A stretch of 64,000 nucleotides of DNA, from the NCBI GenBank assembly GCA_047967505.1, contig CM106538.1; one strand, given 5' to 3'. Below are positions 32,908-45,468 of this stretch, in pieces. The stretch is from Dipteris shenzhenensis (taxonomy: Eukaryota > Polypodiophyta > Polypodiopsida > Gleicheniales). The notes under the pieces are model-generated. The model was given only the letters and a program-made list of their open reading frames with translations. It was not told where the DNA came from and made no database searches. Numbering within the stretch: position 1 is the stretch's first letter; each line of letters opens with the position of its first letter. A program made the translations under genes and the position numbers.

Positions 32908-33241
32908 TGTTGAGGACTCCTAAGATAGATTATTCCTAGCCTGAGAGCTTCATCAACTACGAAAGGCACTTCACCAGCTGACCTCTTCCATCCAACACCA
33001 ACCGAGACTCAATGAGCTCCAACACTCCTCCATGAAAGCGAGCAACATGGCTGACTAATGAAGAGTTTGACTAGCACTCCAAAGGCACCAAGTTGGCTTC
33101 TAACGAGCCAAATTTGAGCTACTTGCTGTGCCATCGGCTCCAATATTCCATTGCCTACTCTAGCACCACCAACCATGACCATAGCTCCATCTGCAAATGA
33201 CTAAGGTAGCTACCATCTTTGAGCAAAACCAACCAATCTCC
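32908..33241. other. Stretch without a recognised gene
   Basis: Unique sequence between a gypsy LTR and a copia LTR. Nothing supported. Confidence 0.4.
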
Positions 33242-33978
33242 TGTTAAATTACATGGCGCAGCGGAACAGAAACTGAACAAAGAATAGAGAGTACACAGCA
33301 AACTAGAGAGAAACAAAATTTTCATTCAATACTGATGTAGTACAAATGACGGCTAGATCCACTTATCTGTTCCCATAGTGGAGCTTAGATGGTGATCTAG
33401 ACAGATACTAGGTGAAGAGCTACTAGCTAGAATATCTGATCTGATCTGAACTGATCTAATACAATGGACTGGGGAGGTCGCCTCTTTATAGCTATGAGGG
33501 CGGTAGTCAAACCAACGTAGTCGGTGGAACCGACTAGTCAACCTAGTTGGTGGAGCTAACTAATCAACCTAGTCAATGGAACCGACTAGGTATCCATGGA
33601 ATATTCAAGGAATATTTCCTATATCGTCGATAGGGAATATTCCCTATCCAACTACCGCTATGAGAGTAGTAATCGGATCAATGTAGTCGGTGGAACCGAC
33701 TAGTCAACCTATTCAGTGGAGCTAACTAGTCAACCTAGTCGATGGAACTGACTAGTCATCCATGGAATATTTAGACCTCAACAAGAATAAGGGGCTCCCA
33801 CACAATCACCTTTCTACCATCAATGGTCTCATTGATAGACCTCATCTAACATGCAAGTTAGGATCCATTTAGTGTCTCGAGCTCACACATGGCTTCTCCT
33901 CATATGAGGGCCTTACAACTTGAGCACCTTGGACCACTAGTGGTTACCAGGAGGGTGGGGCATTGAGCATATCTAACA
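33242..33978 (-). repeat. 3' LTR of the copia element
   Basis: 737 bp. On the minus strand it begins TGTTAGATATGC and ends GTAATTTAACA. A run of CGACTAGT/AACCGACTAG repeats (33520-33770) is internal. Confidence 0.88.
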
Positions 33979-34007
33979 CCCCCCCTCGATGTCCACCCGT
34001 ATGTGAA

Positions 34008-35240
34008 CTACCTTCTCGACCCAATGCTAAGTCTTTTAAGATGATCCTGAAGCTGATCCTTCTTGAGTGCCTTGGTGAAGATATCTACTCCATTTTGCTC
34101 TGTTGGATAGTAGACCAATTCCACTATCCCATCCTCGATCAAATCATGCACATAGTGATACTGAATCTCTATATGTTTTGTGTGCGCATGAAACACTAGA
34201 TTTTTAGCAATAGCCATGCAACTTTGATTGTCTCACCTTAGCACAGTTGCCTCATCCTCTTGCACTCCCATGTGCCATAAGAACCTTCTCAGCCACACTG
34301 CTTCACAAGTGGCAAAACATGCTACCTTTGTACTCAACCTCAGTAGAAGACAATGCCACTGTTGGTTGTTTCTTACTGATCCAAGAGAAGATACCTGAAC
34401 CTAAAGAGAAACAATATCCAAAAATGAATTTCCTAGAATCAACATCTCTAGCCCAATCTAAGTCACAATGACCAACCAATGAAGTGCCTATACCATAAGT
34501 GATGCCATAATCAAGAATGCCCTTCACTTACCTGAGCACCTGCATCCTTGCATTCCAATGATTCTCTCGGGGCTTATTGGAGATATTGGAGTACCTGCTC
34601 AAAATGCCAACAGCAAACTGATGTCCGGTCAGGTGTTGCACAAATAGATGAGACTACTGACCAACTTCCTATACCTCCCGATGTTTGTTGGTGGTGAGGC
34701 ATCCTCCATAGACAACCTCGCATTTACCTCCATAGGTGTAGCTATTTCCTTGCACTCAGACATACCAAATGCCTTCAAGATCTCCCTTGCATATTCCTAC
34801 TGAGAGATGAAGATCTTGCCTAGCTCTTGCTAGACTTCAATCCCCAAACAATAGTGCATCGGTCATCTCAAACTCAGTGCTCAACACCTTTCTTGTCTGC
34901 TGGATCATGTCTTCATAGTCACCTGTAATAAGGAGATCATCCACATATAGAACAATAATAGCAAATTTTCCACCTTTCCTGTACACATAAAAGTTAGCAT
35001 CTGAGGCACATCTTTCAAAGTTTAATTTATGAAAAATTTTGTCTATCCATTCGTACCATGCTCTTGGGGCCTGTTTCAGCCCATACAAAGCCTTCTTGAG
35101 CTTACATACCTTGTTCACAGAATGGGGGGGCCTCAAAACCTGGTGGCTAAGCCACGTACACATCCTCCTTGAGGGCACCATTCAAGAATGCTGATTTAAC
35201 ATCCATTTGATAAACTAGCCACTTTTTATGAGCAGCCACT
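34008..35240 (-). pseudogene. Copia RT and RNase H
   Basis: RT retains KKALYGLKQAPRAWY and an intact LYVDDLLITG catalytic box (34837-35181). RNase H is seen at 34303-34527 (LVGHCDLDWARD, GSGIFSWISKKQPTVALSSTEVEY) and 34008-34217 (NLVFHAHTKHIEIQYH, DIFTKAL). The pieces are in different frames or separated by stops. It uses element RNA as template for cDNA in the family's normal cycle. Confidence 0.85.
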
Positions 35241-35901
35241 GATAGTACTATGTGAATAGTGGTCATTCTGGCAGTCAGAGCAAAAGAGTCCTGAAAATCA
35301 AATCCTTCAACCTACAAAAATCCTTGTGCAACCAATCTGGCTTTGTACTTTTCCAAAGTCCCATCAGCCTTGTACTTTACCTTCCAAACCCACTTGGTGC
35401 CAATAACCTTTCTGTTAGGTGGTCAATCTACCAACTCCCACGTTTCATTCTTCATGATGCTATCATATTCTACTTGTATAGTGTTTTTCCAATCTCGGTC
35501 TGCAAGTGCTTCCTACAAACTCATAGGCTCCTTTACTTTTGCAATAATCTCAGCCATAAGGCCATATTGACTATGTGAGCAGAAGCCCTCCTTTGCTCCT
35601 CGATTCTCTGAGACCGCCTTGGTCCATCTGCATGCTACTCAATAGACATAGGCATCTGGTTATCATGGTCATAGAGTTGCCTTACCCATCATAGCAATGG
35701 CTTTTCTGGTGGTGTAACAATAGGTTGGTGACTTATACCTTCATCATCTAATATTTCCTCCTCCCTTATAGCTCATGGGATATGTCCACAGTGAATTACC
35801 TCTTCGCTTGATGATAAAGTGGAAGAGCTCTTCTCTACCTCCACTACATGTGGCTACTCCGTGAACACCACATCGTGGCTCGCAATGACCTTCTTTGCCT
35901 C

Positions 35902-36911
35902 TCAGTCATACAACTTATAGGCTTTCTTCTCATCACAATAGCCTAAGAAGATACATTTGGTGCTTTTTAGTTGTAGCTTATTTCTCTCTTTGTCTGGTAC
36001 ATGCACATAGGATTCACACCCAAACGTTCTGAAGTGGGAGATAGATGGCTTCTTACTGCTGTAAGCCTCATGTGGCACTTTACCTTTGAGTGCCTTTGTA
36101 TAGTTGCGATTAAGGATGTAAACCGTAGTATTGACAGCCTCAGCCCAAAAGTGGTTTGCCAGTCCAACACTTTTCAACATACACCTCCCCATCTCCACGG
36201 TGGTCTGCATTCGGTGTTCAACAACCGAATTTTGCTGAGGCATATGTGCTGTCGTCATTTGTTGCTTGATCCCTTTGCTCTTGCAAAAATCTCCAAACTT
36301 TGTAGAAACAAACTCACCACCACCATCCAATCTGATTTTCTTCACTTTTTCCCCGTTTCATTTTCAACAAGCTGTAGCCATTCTTTCAATTTACCAAAAG
36401 CTTGAGCCTCTTTGCAAAGAAAGTACACCCACATCTTCATACTATAGTCGTCAACAATTAATAAAAAATAGGAATATCCCCCCAAGGCCTGTGTAGGCAT
36501 CTTACCGCACAAGTCAACATGCACCAACTCTAGAGGAGCGTTTGCTCTATTCTTGCTTTCTTGTGGGAATGCCTTTCTCTGTTGCTTGCCCATCATGCAA
36601 GCTTCACACGGTTCTTTGATTTTTGTGACTGTAGGTAAGTGAGCAACCATACCTTGCTTCTGAATCTCCTTCAGCACTGCAAATCTGATGTGGCTGAATC
36701 TTTCATGCCAAAGTCTACTTGTGCCCACTCCATTAGTGGTTGTAAGAGCACTTAGCTCATATAAGTTGTTCCTCCTTACTCCTATGCCAACAAGATTGCT
36801 AGCACTATCTAGAATTTTTGCTCCTGTCTTGTTAAACCTCACCTCATGGTCAAGGTCAGTTATGGAAGCGATTGATAGCAAATTTCTCTTGCTTTGTGGA
36901 ACATAGAGCAC
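35902..36911 (-). pseudogene. Copia integrase
   Basis: The N-terminal zinc-binding domain is present (LWHERFSHIRF ... CEACMMGKQ, an HHCC set). The core has LVHVDLCG and VDDYSMKMWVYF, LDGGGEF (the second catalytic Asp, with the usual SDRGGEF degenerated) and PQQNSVVEHRMQT with the catalytic Glu. The C-terminal part reads FGCESYVHVPDKERNKL. Two frames (36342-36911 and 35902-36345) abut, so a single indel separates them. Confidence 0.85.
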
Positions 36912-37019
36912 ATTAGATAGTTTCTTAACATCTCCATTTATAGAACAAATGAAACCGTACCTGTACCCTCAATAGGGCATTTTGCATTATTTCCAACTGT
37001 CATGGTGATGGGTTCCTAT

Positions 37020-38108
37020 AGAGGCTGCATGGAATAATATAGACCCTTCTTGCAGGTCATGTGATGGCAGGCACCACTATCCAACACCCATGAATCAGTG
37101 GTTGAAGCTTCTTGAACTAAGGAACACTCTTCCTGAATGGCCAAAAATAGATCCAACTCTGCTTCCGCTGTTAGCTGTCTCTTTCCCCTTATCTGTCTTC
37201 TTCAGGGTACCATTCTTTTCATCTTCTTTCTTGACCCGGCAATCTGCAATCACATGGCCCTTCTTCTTGTAGTAGAAGCATTCTCCGTGAAACTTCTTGT
37301 CGCCCTTCTTCTTTTTGTCACCACTAGTAGAGGACTCACCTTTGGTGGAGGAACCACCTTTGCCTTTTGTAATGGCAAAGAATGTAGCATCCCCATTGCC
37401 GCCTCCATCTCGAGCTTTAAGCCTCAATTCCTCCTCCATAAAGTAAAGCATAGAACTCCTCAAATGACAATGGTTGGGGTCACACTTGAGTGTTAAGCAC
37501 TGTACCAGTCCATCAAACCTTGGTGGACATATCCAGAGATAACGCTGAGCTAGCTCTTTGCTAGTCTTTTGTATCCTAGCACCAGCCATCTAGTCACACA
37601 CATTTTTGATTTGGGTTATGAACGCCTCTGCTATCTCTCCTTGATTAAACTTCTCAACTGCTGCGAGCTAATTCTCCAGGTTTTGGATCCTTATCTGATT
37701 CCGCATCTCATACTGACTCTTCAATATGTTCCAGGCCATAGTTGCCTTAGATGTATGCAGAATCAAGGTCAAAACACTATTAGTAGAACTTGTAACCAAG
37801 GCACACAAAGCATTTGCGTTCTTGCATTTCCAAGCTCATAGAAGGTCAGCATTAGGAGGTATCGTACTCCCCAGATTTGCTGGGTCGGGTGTTCCTTGTG
37901 GTTCTGGGTTAGTCCCCAGTACTATCTCTAGAAGCTCATATGAATCCAGAATAGCAGTAATTTTAGACTTCCACATAGTGTAGTTCGTACCATCTAGCTT
38001 GCCTTCAGTGAAGGCTGGTGGGTGAATCCTCAACGCCTGGATTATTGATGCAGCAACAGCTATTGAACTCGAGCCGCTTCCTATTGAGCTGCTTCTTGTT
38101 GCCATCAC
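37020..38108 (-). pseudogene. Copia gag and protease
   Basis: The gag start is at 38108 (MATRSSSIGSG ... LDGTNYTMWKSKI). The later gag part (37095-37589) ends with a knuckle CFYYKKKGHVIADC, where the second Cys has become Tyr. Just after it (about 37060-37095) the protease active site WVLDSGACHHMT is intact. The middle of gag (37590-37835) is interrupted by stops. It encodes the particle protein and the polyprotein-cleaving enzyme of the family. Confidence 0.8.
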
Positions 38109-38164
38109 TCTGTATGCTGTTGAAGCCCTCGCCTCTCTTCTATTCTTCGATCCTTAGAGCCACC

Positions 38165-38179
38165 TGGGCACTGATACCA
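38165..38179 (-). other. Primer binding site, initiator-Met tRNA type
   Basis: Minus strand TGGTATCAGTGCCCA directly inside the 5' LTR of the copia element. Confidence 0.8.
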
Positions 38180-38499
38180 TGTTAAATTACCTGGCGCAGC
38201 AGAACAGAAACTAAACAAAGAATAGAGAGTACACAGCAAACTAGAGAGGAATAAAATTTTCCTTCAATACTGATGTAGTACAGATGATGGCTCCATCCAC
38301 CCATGCGCTCCCACAGTGGAGCTTAGATGGTGATCTAGATAGATACTAGTGAAGAGCTACTAGCTGGAAGGTCTCTGAATTGATCTGATACAATGGACTG
38401 GGGAGGTCGCCTCTTTATAGCTATGAGGGCGGTAGTCGACGGATCAATGTAGTCGATGGAATCGACTAGTCAACCTAGTTGGTGGAGCCGACTAGTCAA
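38180..38499 (-). repeat. 5' LTR fragment of the copia element
   Basis: 320 bp matching the low-coordinate end of 33242-33978. The match stops near 38499. Confidence 0.88.
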
Positions 38500-39679
38500 T
38501 TAGCTTTCTCATTTTTACTAATATTGAGAGAGACATTGTTGCAATGAAGTTGCAAAGGGAGTGAACTTTGAAGTGCTGCACGCAAGCTAGGGAGTAAATT
38601 CATGTCTCCTTCAGTGATCCGACTCCCCCCTCCCCTCTCCGATGATGTCGCCCCCCTCCCCCCCCTTTTTTTAATTTTATTATTAAATTAAAAAAAAATC
38701 TAGCTAGCCCTAGTCCTAACTAACCCTAAACTAACTTAGGTTAGGTTAGTAGCTTAGGTTAGGTTAGCATTGCTAGTGGCTAGGTTTGCATTAGGTTAGG
38801 TTTGCATTAACTCTAAGGTTGGTATACTAACCACTGTTAGTTAGACATATAGGTTAGGTTAAGTCTAACCTAACTGTTGTTAGGATAGGTTAGTTGTTGT
38901 TAGGTTAGGTGGAACTTTTTGGTCAGTTAGTTCAACTAGCTATAGTCAATTAGATCCACAGCTAGTTTAGGTTTAGTTAGGTCACTTAAAGCAACTATCT
39001 AGTTATAGTAACTAGATGGTTAGGGTAATAGGTTAGTTAAAATAATTGGAATTAACCTAGTTCAAACTCCTCAGTTGGACTTAAAGTCCATTCACACCAA
39101 CCTTAAGACCAAGGGACCCCCCCCCACACACCACCAAAAAGGTCCATTTTCCCCCTTCTTTAGCCACTCGTAACTCATTCGTTTGAGACCCAAATTGGGA
39201 CCCTGTTTGAACCATGATTTCACACATGGAAACACCAAGCTATGGGACATTTTTCCAGCCCATTGCACACCATTTTGGCATCCCTATCACTCACTCATTT
39301 GTGCCCCCATGCGGGCCTCGTTTCACACTAATTCGCTTATATCTTTATGCCGTGACTCCGACTGATGATCCATATGCACCGGCACATTGCCCTACACATG
39401 TGGGACAATCTTAGGGACATTATTAATGTGACAGTCCCTACAATACTAATACAACACTAACTCTCCTAACACAACTACATCAACACCTGCACTTGCAGTA
39501 GATACACCCTTTGTAACTCTCGCCCAATCTGCATGCAGCTATGTTCTGGCCAATGCCTCTGACTCCAACGCTTGTCAAATCTGCATACAACTCCACTGAA
39601 ACCATCGCCTCTGACAATCCTCTACCCTGATTCCCCCCCTAAAATTCAAGAAATCCCTTTAACTCCTCCACGCCACAAC

Positions 39680-41575
39680 ATGGCTCGATGCCATCGCAAA
39701 CGATGATGGGGATATGGACCTCGATGCGGAGGCTAACAATTTCTTCAATTGTAGAAATAATAACAATCAAGGCAAGTGCCCCTTGGGAAAACTGGAACTT
39801 CCCAAATATAATGGTAGGGGAGATCTAGCCCATTTACTCTAGCATTTTGATGTCGCATGCCGAGCAAGTGGAGATCAATCCAATGAAACCAAGGTCGCCT
39901 AATTTCCCATGGCCTTAACTGACGAAGTGTCTAAATGGTACCTAGACCTTCTAGTGGAAGAGTGAGCCACGTAAGACCTACTTCAATCAGAATTCAAAAG
40001 GTACTTTCAAACGGAGAGGCTACAAGATGATCCTGCTCTCCAACTAAGCAAGATCGAACAAGGCCGTCGAGAAGATGTATGCACGTACTTGGGCAAGATG
40101 AAAAGATTAATCGCCAAATGTGACCCATGCCCTGATGCAAAGTACCTCATGGCTTGGTTCATTGCGGGAGTAAGGAAGAAAATCCGAAAGGATATGAAAA
40201 ATATTAGCAGTAGCTATGAAACATTCAATGCTACTCATGCGACAGCCATTGACATCAAGGATGGCATGATCGACTCTGACACCAGCAGTGATGATGGCAG
40301 ATCCAGTGCATGAGATAAGTGCTCTAAAAGGGCAAATCCAAGTCCGCTCCCGAAACATCAAATGAAGATCACCTAGAGGCCATGACCATGAAGCTGAAAG
40401 AAGACATGATGCAAGCCATGGAACAAAAGCTTCACTTGTCTCAGCCCGCCAACTCAAACTTATCCATGGCGATAAAATGTCTAGTGTCCACACTGCATGG
40501 CCAATCATACAGCAAATGAGTGCCCGATCCTAAGAGCCAGGATCATTGCAGAAGCAAATCGACCACTAAGGTTGTGGTGCCATATCTGGGTCATCAGCGG
40601 CCTTGATGAAAACAATTGCATCTTCAACATGCACAACAACCCACCTCCACCTCAACAATACCAAGCGGCACCCATGCCAGTGTACAAGCAACCAGCACTT
40701 GCATAAGTGCCCCCAGCTCCGAGGCTAAATCCTGTTCCTGTTCAGATACAAGTCCCATAATTACTCAAGAATCCGAATCCACGACCATATCCAAGAGTGC
40801 CAAGTCCAGCTCCTCAAGCAGTTCCAATACATCAACTGCAATCCGAGGAAGTAGACTCGCCATTTGAGAATGAAGCAGAGTACCTAGTGTACTATGTAGA
40901 AGGTGCAAAGGGTCTAATACTGGTCTACGCAAATCAAGTTTGACCCAATACATATCAAGCACCAATCAAGTGCTATGGTTGTGAAGAAAATCACCGTATC
41001 GTAGAGTGCCCTCGTCGTGGTAGCCCCGCTACTTTCCAACCACTCTGTGGAGATTGTGGCATAGGACATGCCTGTATGGATTGTCCCATGAAAAAGAAGG
41101 TCCCACAACAAACAGAGGTTAAGCCTGACATCCCAATCGGCATCATTGGGGTGGACCATCAAAGTATGGTGCTTGCAAGCATAATATCACAACTTGTGAA
41201 GGTAATTACATGCCAGCAAAAAGAGGCCACCAAGGACCATAACATTCCAATCCAACCTAGATGACTTCTTAAAAAGAAAGCACAAGTGTCTCCACCTCCA
41301 CCAAGCAATGAGTAGCAAAGCTCATCCACATCAACTCCCGAGCCTCAAATAAAAGAAGCTCCATACCCAAATTCAGAGGTGGAGAAGACTCATTTTCAAG
41401 CACTTCAACAATGGGTACAAAAGGAACAAGCTCAATTTGAGGTTGAGAGACAAGATCAACATCTAATCCATGACTTGGCCCCATAAAGTATTGATACTGT
41501 ACTCGAGCCTCTGTTCCAACAACAGACTCCACAACATAATGTACCGCCACATCAACTTGAAGGAACCACACTCTC
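39680..41575 (+). pseudogene. Gag and linker, gypsy copy 2
   Basis: Starts with an ATGGCTCGA codon set matching MAGRRHEHDG of copy 1. Gag core blocks are recognisable (GKMKRLIAKCDPCPDAKYLMAWFI). Two zinc knuckles remain (CYGCGEENHRIVEC, with one extra residue of spacing, and CGDCGIGHACMDC). After them the frame reads straight through into the linker, without the stop found in copy 1. Several in-frame stops are private to this copy. Confidence 0.8.
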
Positions 41576-41582
41576 TAGCATC

Positions 41583-42106
41583 TTGAGTTGCTCTGTGTCA
41601 ATTCCCATCAGAATCTTCCTACGGAATTGTCCCAATCTCTGGGAGAGTTTCAAAGGATGGATTGAACTCGTAAATCCCCCTCCACCTATGAACGGCATCA
41701 AAGATATCCCTGTGCAGATGGGTGAGAGAGATGACATATGCAACATTACTATGCCTTTGATTCACAAGGCATATAGTGAAGTCCAAGCCATAATGGATGG
41801 TGGAGCAGGTGTAAATGTCCTATCAAAGGAGCTCTACGATGAATGGGGTCTCCCACCAATGCAAAAGGCTAATTTTAACATACACCTTATCGAGATGATT
41901 CACAGGCTAAACCCTTGGGAATAGTGAATGGCATTCCACAAAGCTTGTAGGAGTTCACTTTTCTCTTCAATTCACAATCTTGGATCTCCCCAAAAAATCC
42001 TATTAAAACTTACTAGGATGTCCTTGGATACAGGAAGCATCAGCCCTCCATGACTGGGGAACTGAAAGACTGACAATCCAAAATCGTGACACCACAATCA
42101 GGGTCC
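41583..42106 (+). pseudogene. Protease remnant, gypsy copy 2
   Basis: Retains VQAIMDGGAGVNVLSKELYDEWGLP-type active-site sequence and the following FNIHL block, then a frame break near 41905. Truncated before RT. Confidence 0.8.
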
Positions 42107-42117
42107 CCCCGGCAAAG

Positions 42118-42222
42118 ATAAGAGTGTATCCAAGTTAGTACAAACCAAATTCCAAACCTTGATGAGCCTTAAAAAATCATGAAATTAAATGATTAAAATT
42201 TGATCGCGAGATGGGGATAGGT
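42118..42222 (+). repeat. Direct repeat, first copy (second at 43546-43653)
   Basis: Shares GTATCCAAGTTAG(T/A)ACAAA, CCTTGATGAGCCTTAAAAA and TCATGAAATTAAAT with 43546-43653. The pair may be ends of a small non-autonomous element of about 1.5 kb. No primer site or polypurine tract was recognised. Confidence 0.5.
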
Positions 42223-42999
42223 TAGCTCACCTTGTTTGTTAATAGAGTGTGCTATTAAGTCTATGCAGTTGGCCACTATGGAAAGGTTCCTACTTTCACA
42301 ATGCAGCCAACCGAAAATCAATTGGCAATATAACTAAAAAGTCTATAATTTTAAGAGTAACAATCCAAGGAGCCAATTTGGAAATGTAAGCTATTGGATT
42401 TGAAGAACCATGATATGGAGATTCGAGAGTGATGGAGCTCATGAGAAGGGTGTCTTAATGAGGCCTAGTGCATCAAGTAAATGACCACTTTTATTGGAAG
42501 GTGCTCGTGTGATGTTGACAAGGAAAGCTTTTGTTTCGATTAATGTAAAACAAAAGTGCACAAGTGCACGTGGGCCACTTGTAAAGTGAGCAATGTTGGA
42601 TGCAAAAGAGAAAGAAAATGAATTTACTCTTGAAAGTAAAACTAATATCATCAATTCTAACTTAAAATATTATGATTGGGGACATAATTGCAAATAGGAA
42701 CACAACTCAACTCACTTTTTGGAAGAAATTGCAACTCTTTAGATATTGTTGAAGAAAAATCATGCACAAATTGAAATGAAATGCAAGGACTTTGCCTTCA
42801 ATTTTAACTTACCTTCAGCATGGAGATTCAGATGCATTTATAGGTGACAGGTCCCATGTATGACAAGCACTAAAAGGAAAAATGAACACTTTTGATATGC
42901 AAGCCATGAAGAGAGTGATGGAAAAGCACCATTGTTTAGATGGTAGATATTTTTCTCGTTCATGGACCCCCGCCCCCATTCTCTCTCTCTCTCTTTGTG

Positions 43000-43067
<68 letters not shown>

Positions 43068-43545
43068 CTCTCAATTTTTGGTGTGGTACACCATATACAA
43101 GTAGATTTTATCACATGGTGGTAATTGAGAACCATGTTTTGATAAGCAATGACTAATCCACCAATTACCAAGGGAAAAGAATCCTTGATTTTGCATTTTT
43201 GTTTAATATTTTCATTTTTAGAAATTGATTACATCATTTTAAATCACTGATTTAAATCAAGCAAGTCAAATCACTTAAAATTCCTTTACACTATATTGAG
43301 AACTCTTAGAGAATTGCATATTTTAAAAGCCACATGTTCACAAATGCTTTTTGGTCCCCATCAATGTCCATCAACTCTTATGTGATAGTGTGGATTTGAC
43401 AATCCTTTTAGCATTTCCTAAGGTTTACCTACTCTATCTAGGCTATGTACTCTTGAAATCTTAGAGAGCTATCTCTCCATAACCCATACTTGTTTCAACA
43501 TGCCACTCTTAGGTCTTCTTATGAGGGATTCATTGAGCCTTTGGG
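42223..43545. other. Stretch without a gene; (CT)n microsatellite
   Basis: AT-rich unique sequence between the two direct repeats. A CT microsatellite occupies 42980-43072. No coding sequence supported. Confidence 0.6.
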
Positions 43546-43653
43546 CAAATATAAGAATGTATCCAAGTTAGAACAAATCGAATTCCAAATCTTGATGAGC
43601 CTTAAAAACTCATGAAATTAAATTATTAAAATTGCTAGAGGGGGATGGGGATG
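43546..43653 (+). repeat. Direct repeat, second copy
   Basis: Partner of 42118-42222. It lies directly beside the truncated RT of the next copia relic. Confidence 0.5.
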
Positions 43654-43699
43654 GGGATGGTGAACGAATATGAAGATGGAGAGGAGAAGAGTGGAGATG

Positions 43700-44165
43700 A
43701 GGAGAGGGTCACAATCAGATCATCTACATACAAAAGTGCAATAGTGATGTCTTCCCCTTGAACTTTGTAGTAGAGAATATGATTTGCATTGGACTTGATG
43801 TAGCCCAAATTAGCAAAATACTTATCAATTCTACTATACCAACTTCTGGGGGCTTGCTTTAAGCCATAGAGACTTTTCTTGAGATGGCAAACCTGGTGCT
43901 CTTTTCCCTTTTCAACATAACCAGTTGGTTGTTGCATGTCGGCTTCCTCGTCTAGGTAACCATTGAGAAAAGCATACTTGACATCTACTTGGTACACATT
44001 CCATCTATTGAGTGTCACTAGTGATATCAAGAACTGTATGGAATCCATCTTTGCTACTACTGGAGCATAAGTCTCATCATAATCTTGACCATATTGTTGT
44101 GCAAATCCTTTTGCAACTACTTTGGCCTTGTATCTTTCAATACTTCCATTTGGATTGTACTTCAC
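43700..44165 (-). pseudogene. Copia RT, truncated
   Basis: Open frame with RYKAKVVAKGFAQQYGQDYDETYAPV, QVDVKYAFLNGYL, LKKSLYGLKQAPRSWY and an intact LLYVDDLIVT box. Sequence after that box is unrelated simple repeat (GGGGATGGGGATGG), so the C-terminal RT and RNase H are missing. Confidence 0.88.
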
Positions 44166-44290
44166 TTTGTAAACCCATTTGTTTGCAATGGACTTCTTTC
44201 CTAGTGGAAGGTCGCATAAATCTCAGGTGTTGTTTTTGTACAAAGCATCCGTCTCTTCATTCATAGTAGTTTGCCACTCTGGCTTGTTTA

Positions 44291-45433
44291 CTACGTCTTT
44301 GAAGTACACTGGCTCTTCTGCCAAAGAGCATAAATGGTGCTTTCAACCTGAATTGCTTTTCCCTTCTGAGCATAAGTCAATCTAGCTGGTGATCTGCTTT
44401 CCTTGGTAGAACGTCTGAGTTGCTGTTCTGTTGGAGGTTCTTTCGGCAATTCATGCTCTTCTTCATCAATTGTCTCTAAAGGTGTATGAATAGTCCGAGT
44501 GACTATTTCCTCTATATGTGATGATGTCTTCCATTCTGCTTCTTCATCAAATATCACATCTCTAGAGGTAATGACCTGTCTATTGATGGGATCAAAAACT
44601 TGTATGCATTGCTCTCTTCACTGTAGCCAACCATTATGCATTTGTGTGACTTAACATCCAACTTTCGGTGATGATCATCATGTATGTGAGCATATGCTAT
44701 GCATCCAAATATGCAAAGACGCCCAATGCGTGGCTTGTAACCAACAAATGATTCATAAGGTGTCATACCTTGAATTGCATCGATCGGAAGCCGATTAAGT
44801 AAGTAGTTGGTAGTGTTGATGGCTTCTATCCAATACTGATTCGGAAGATGCTTCTCAAAGAGCATTGCTCTAGAACTTTTTGCTAAAGTCATGTTCTTCC
44901 TTTCTGCTCTTGGATTCTATTGAGGAGTATCTACACATGTGAATTCTAAAGTTCAAGAATGTTGTAGATGTGTATTCTCCTCCTCTGTCTAATCTAATGG
45001 CTTTGATCTTTCTGCTTGTCTGGTTCTCTACCATGGCTTTGAACTCCTAAAATTTGAAAAATATCTCAAATTTCTCTTTAAGAAAGTAGACCCAACAATA
45101 TCTACTATAGTCATCGATGAAAGTCAGGTAGTAGAGTGCACCATTGATACTATGAGTCTATGAATATCCCCATACATCTGTATGAACTAAGTCAAGAATG
45201 CCTCTTTCTCTTTTCTACCAAATCTAGCTCTAGCTTGTTTGCTGAAACAACATTCTTTGCAAATTTTTCCAAGAAACTGAAAAGTTCAGAATGCCAATTG
45301 CCATATTCTCATTTCTCAATTGCATCAAGCTTCTGAAATTGACATGACCATGCCTCTTGTGCCATACTATGGAAAGTGGCATCAATTGAGGTTCAACTGT
45401 TATGGCATGCAAATCTGGTACTGTAGCTAACAT
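44291..45433 (-). pseudogene. Copia integrase remnant
   Basis: 45230-45433 holds WHKRHGHVNFRSL of the zinc-binding domain. 44554-44892 holds the core and C-terminal blocks AINTTNYLLNRLP, TPYESFVGYKP and FGCIAYAHI. 44291-44557 is the acidic linker to RT. The region with the catalytic Asp residues (44893-45229) is full of stops. Confidence 0.78.
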
Positions 45434-45468
45434 TTTTAATAAGCGTCCTTCCTTGAGTCCTTTTCCAA

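Larger units (their letters stand above)
33242..38499 (-). mobile_element. Ty1/copia element, 5' LTR truncated
   Basis: The 3' LTR is 33242-33978 and the 5' LTR fragment is 38180-38499. Between them, on the minus strand, lie gag, protease, integrase, RT and RNase H in copia order. A primer site (38165-38179) and a polypurine tract (GGGGGG next to 33979) fix the LTR edges. The 5' LTR lacks about 417 bp of its upstream end. It is cut near 38499, beside the gypsy copy 2 region. Coding frames are interrupted but most motifs survive. Confidence 0.9.
38690..42106 (+). mobile_element. Ty3/gypsy copy 2 (same family as copy 1), truncated
   Basis: A plus-strand leader (TTAGG-rich block 38700-39060), gag and the start of protease follow gypsy copy 1 closely. 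The copy ends in the protease-RT linker near 42106. No LTR, RT or integrase is present. It has many private stops, but keeps Gln at the site of the copy-1 gag stop and five C where copy 1 has four. It therefore records the intact gag-pol frame. Confidence 0.85.

Noticed and set aside
42980-43072. Arg/Glu and Leu/Ser repeat frames at (CT)n tracts (also 47272-47549, 53665-53988, 55295-55513)
   Set aside because: Microsatellite translations only.
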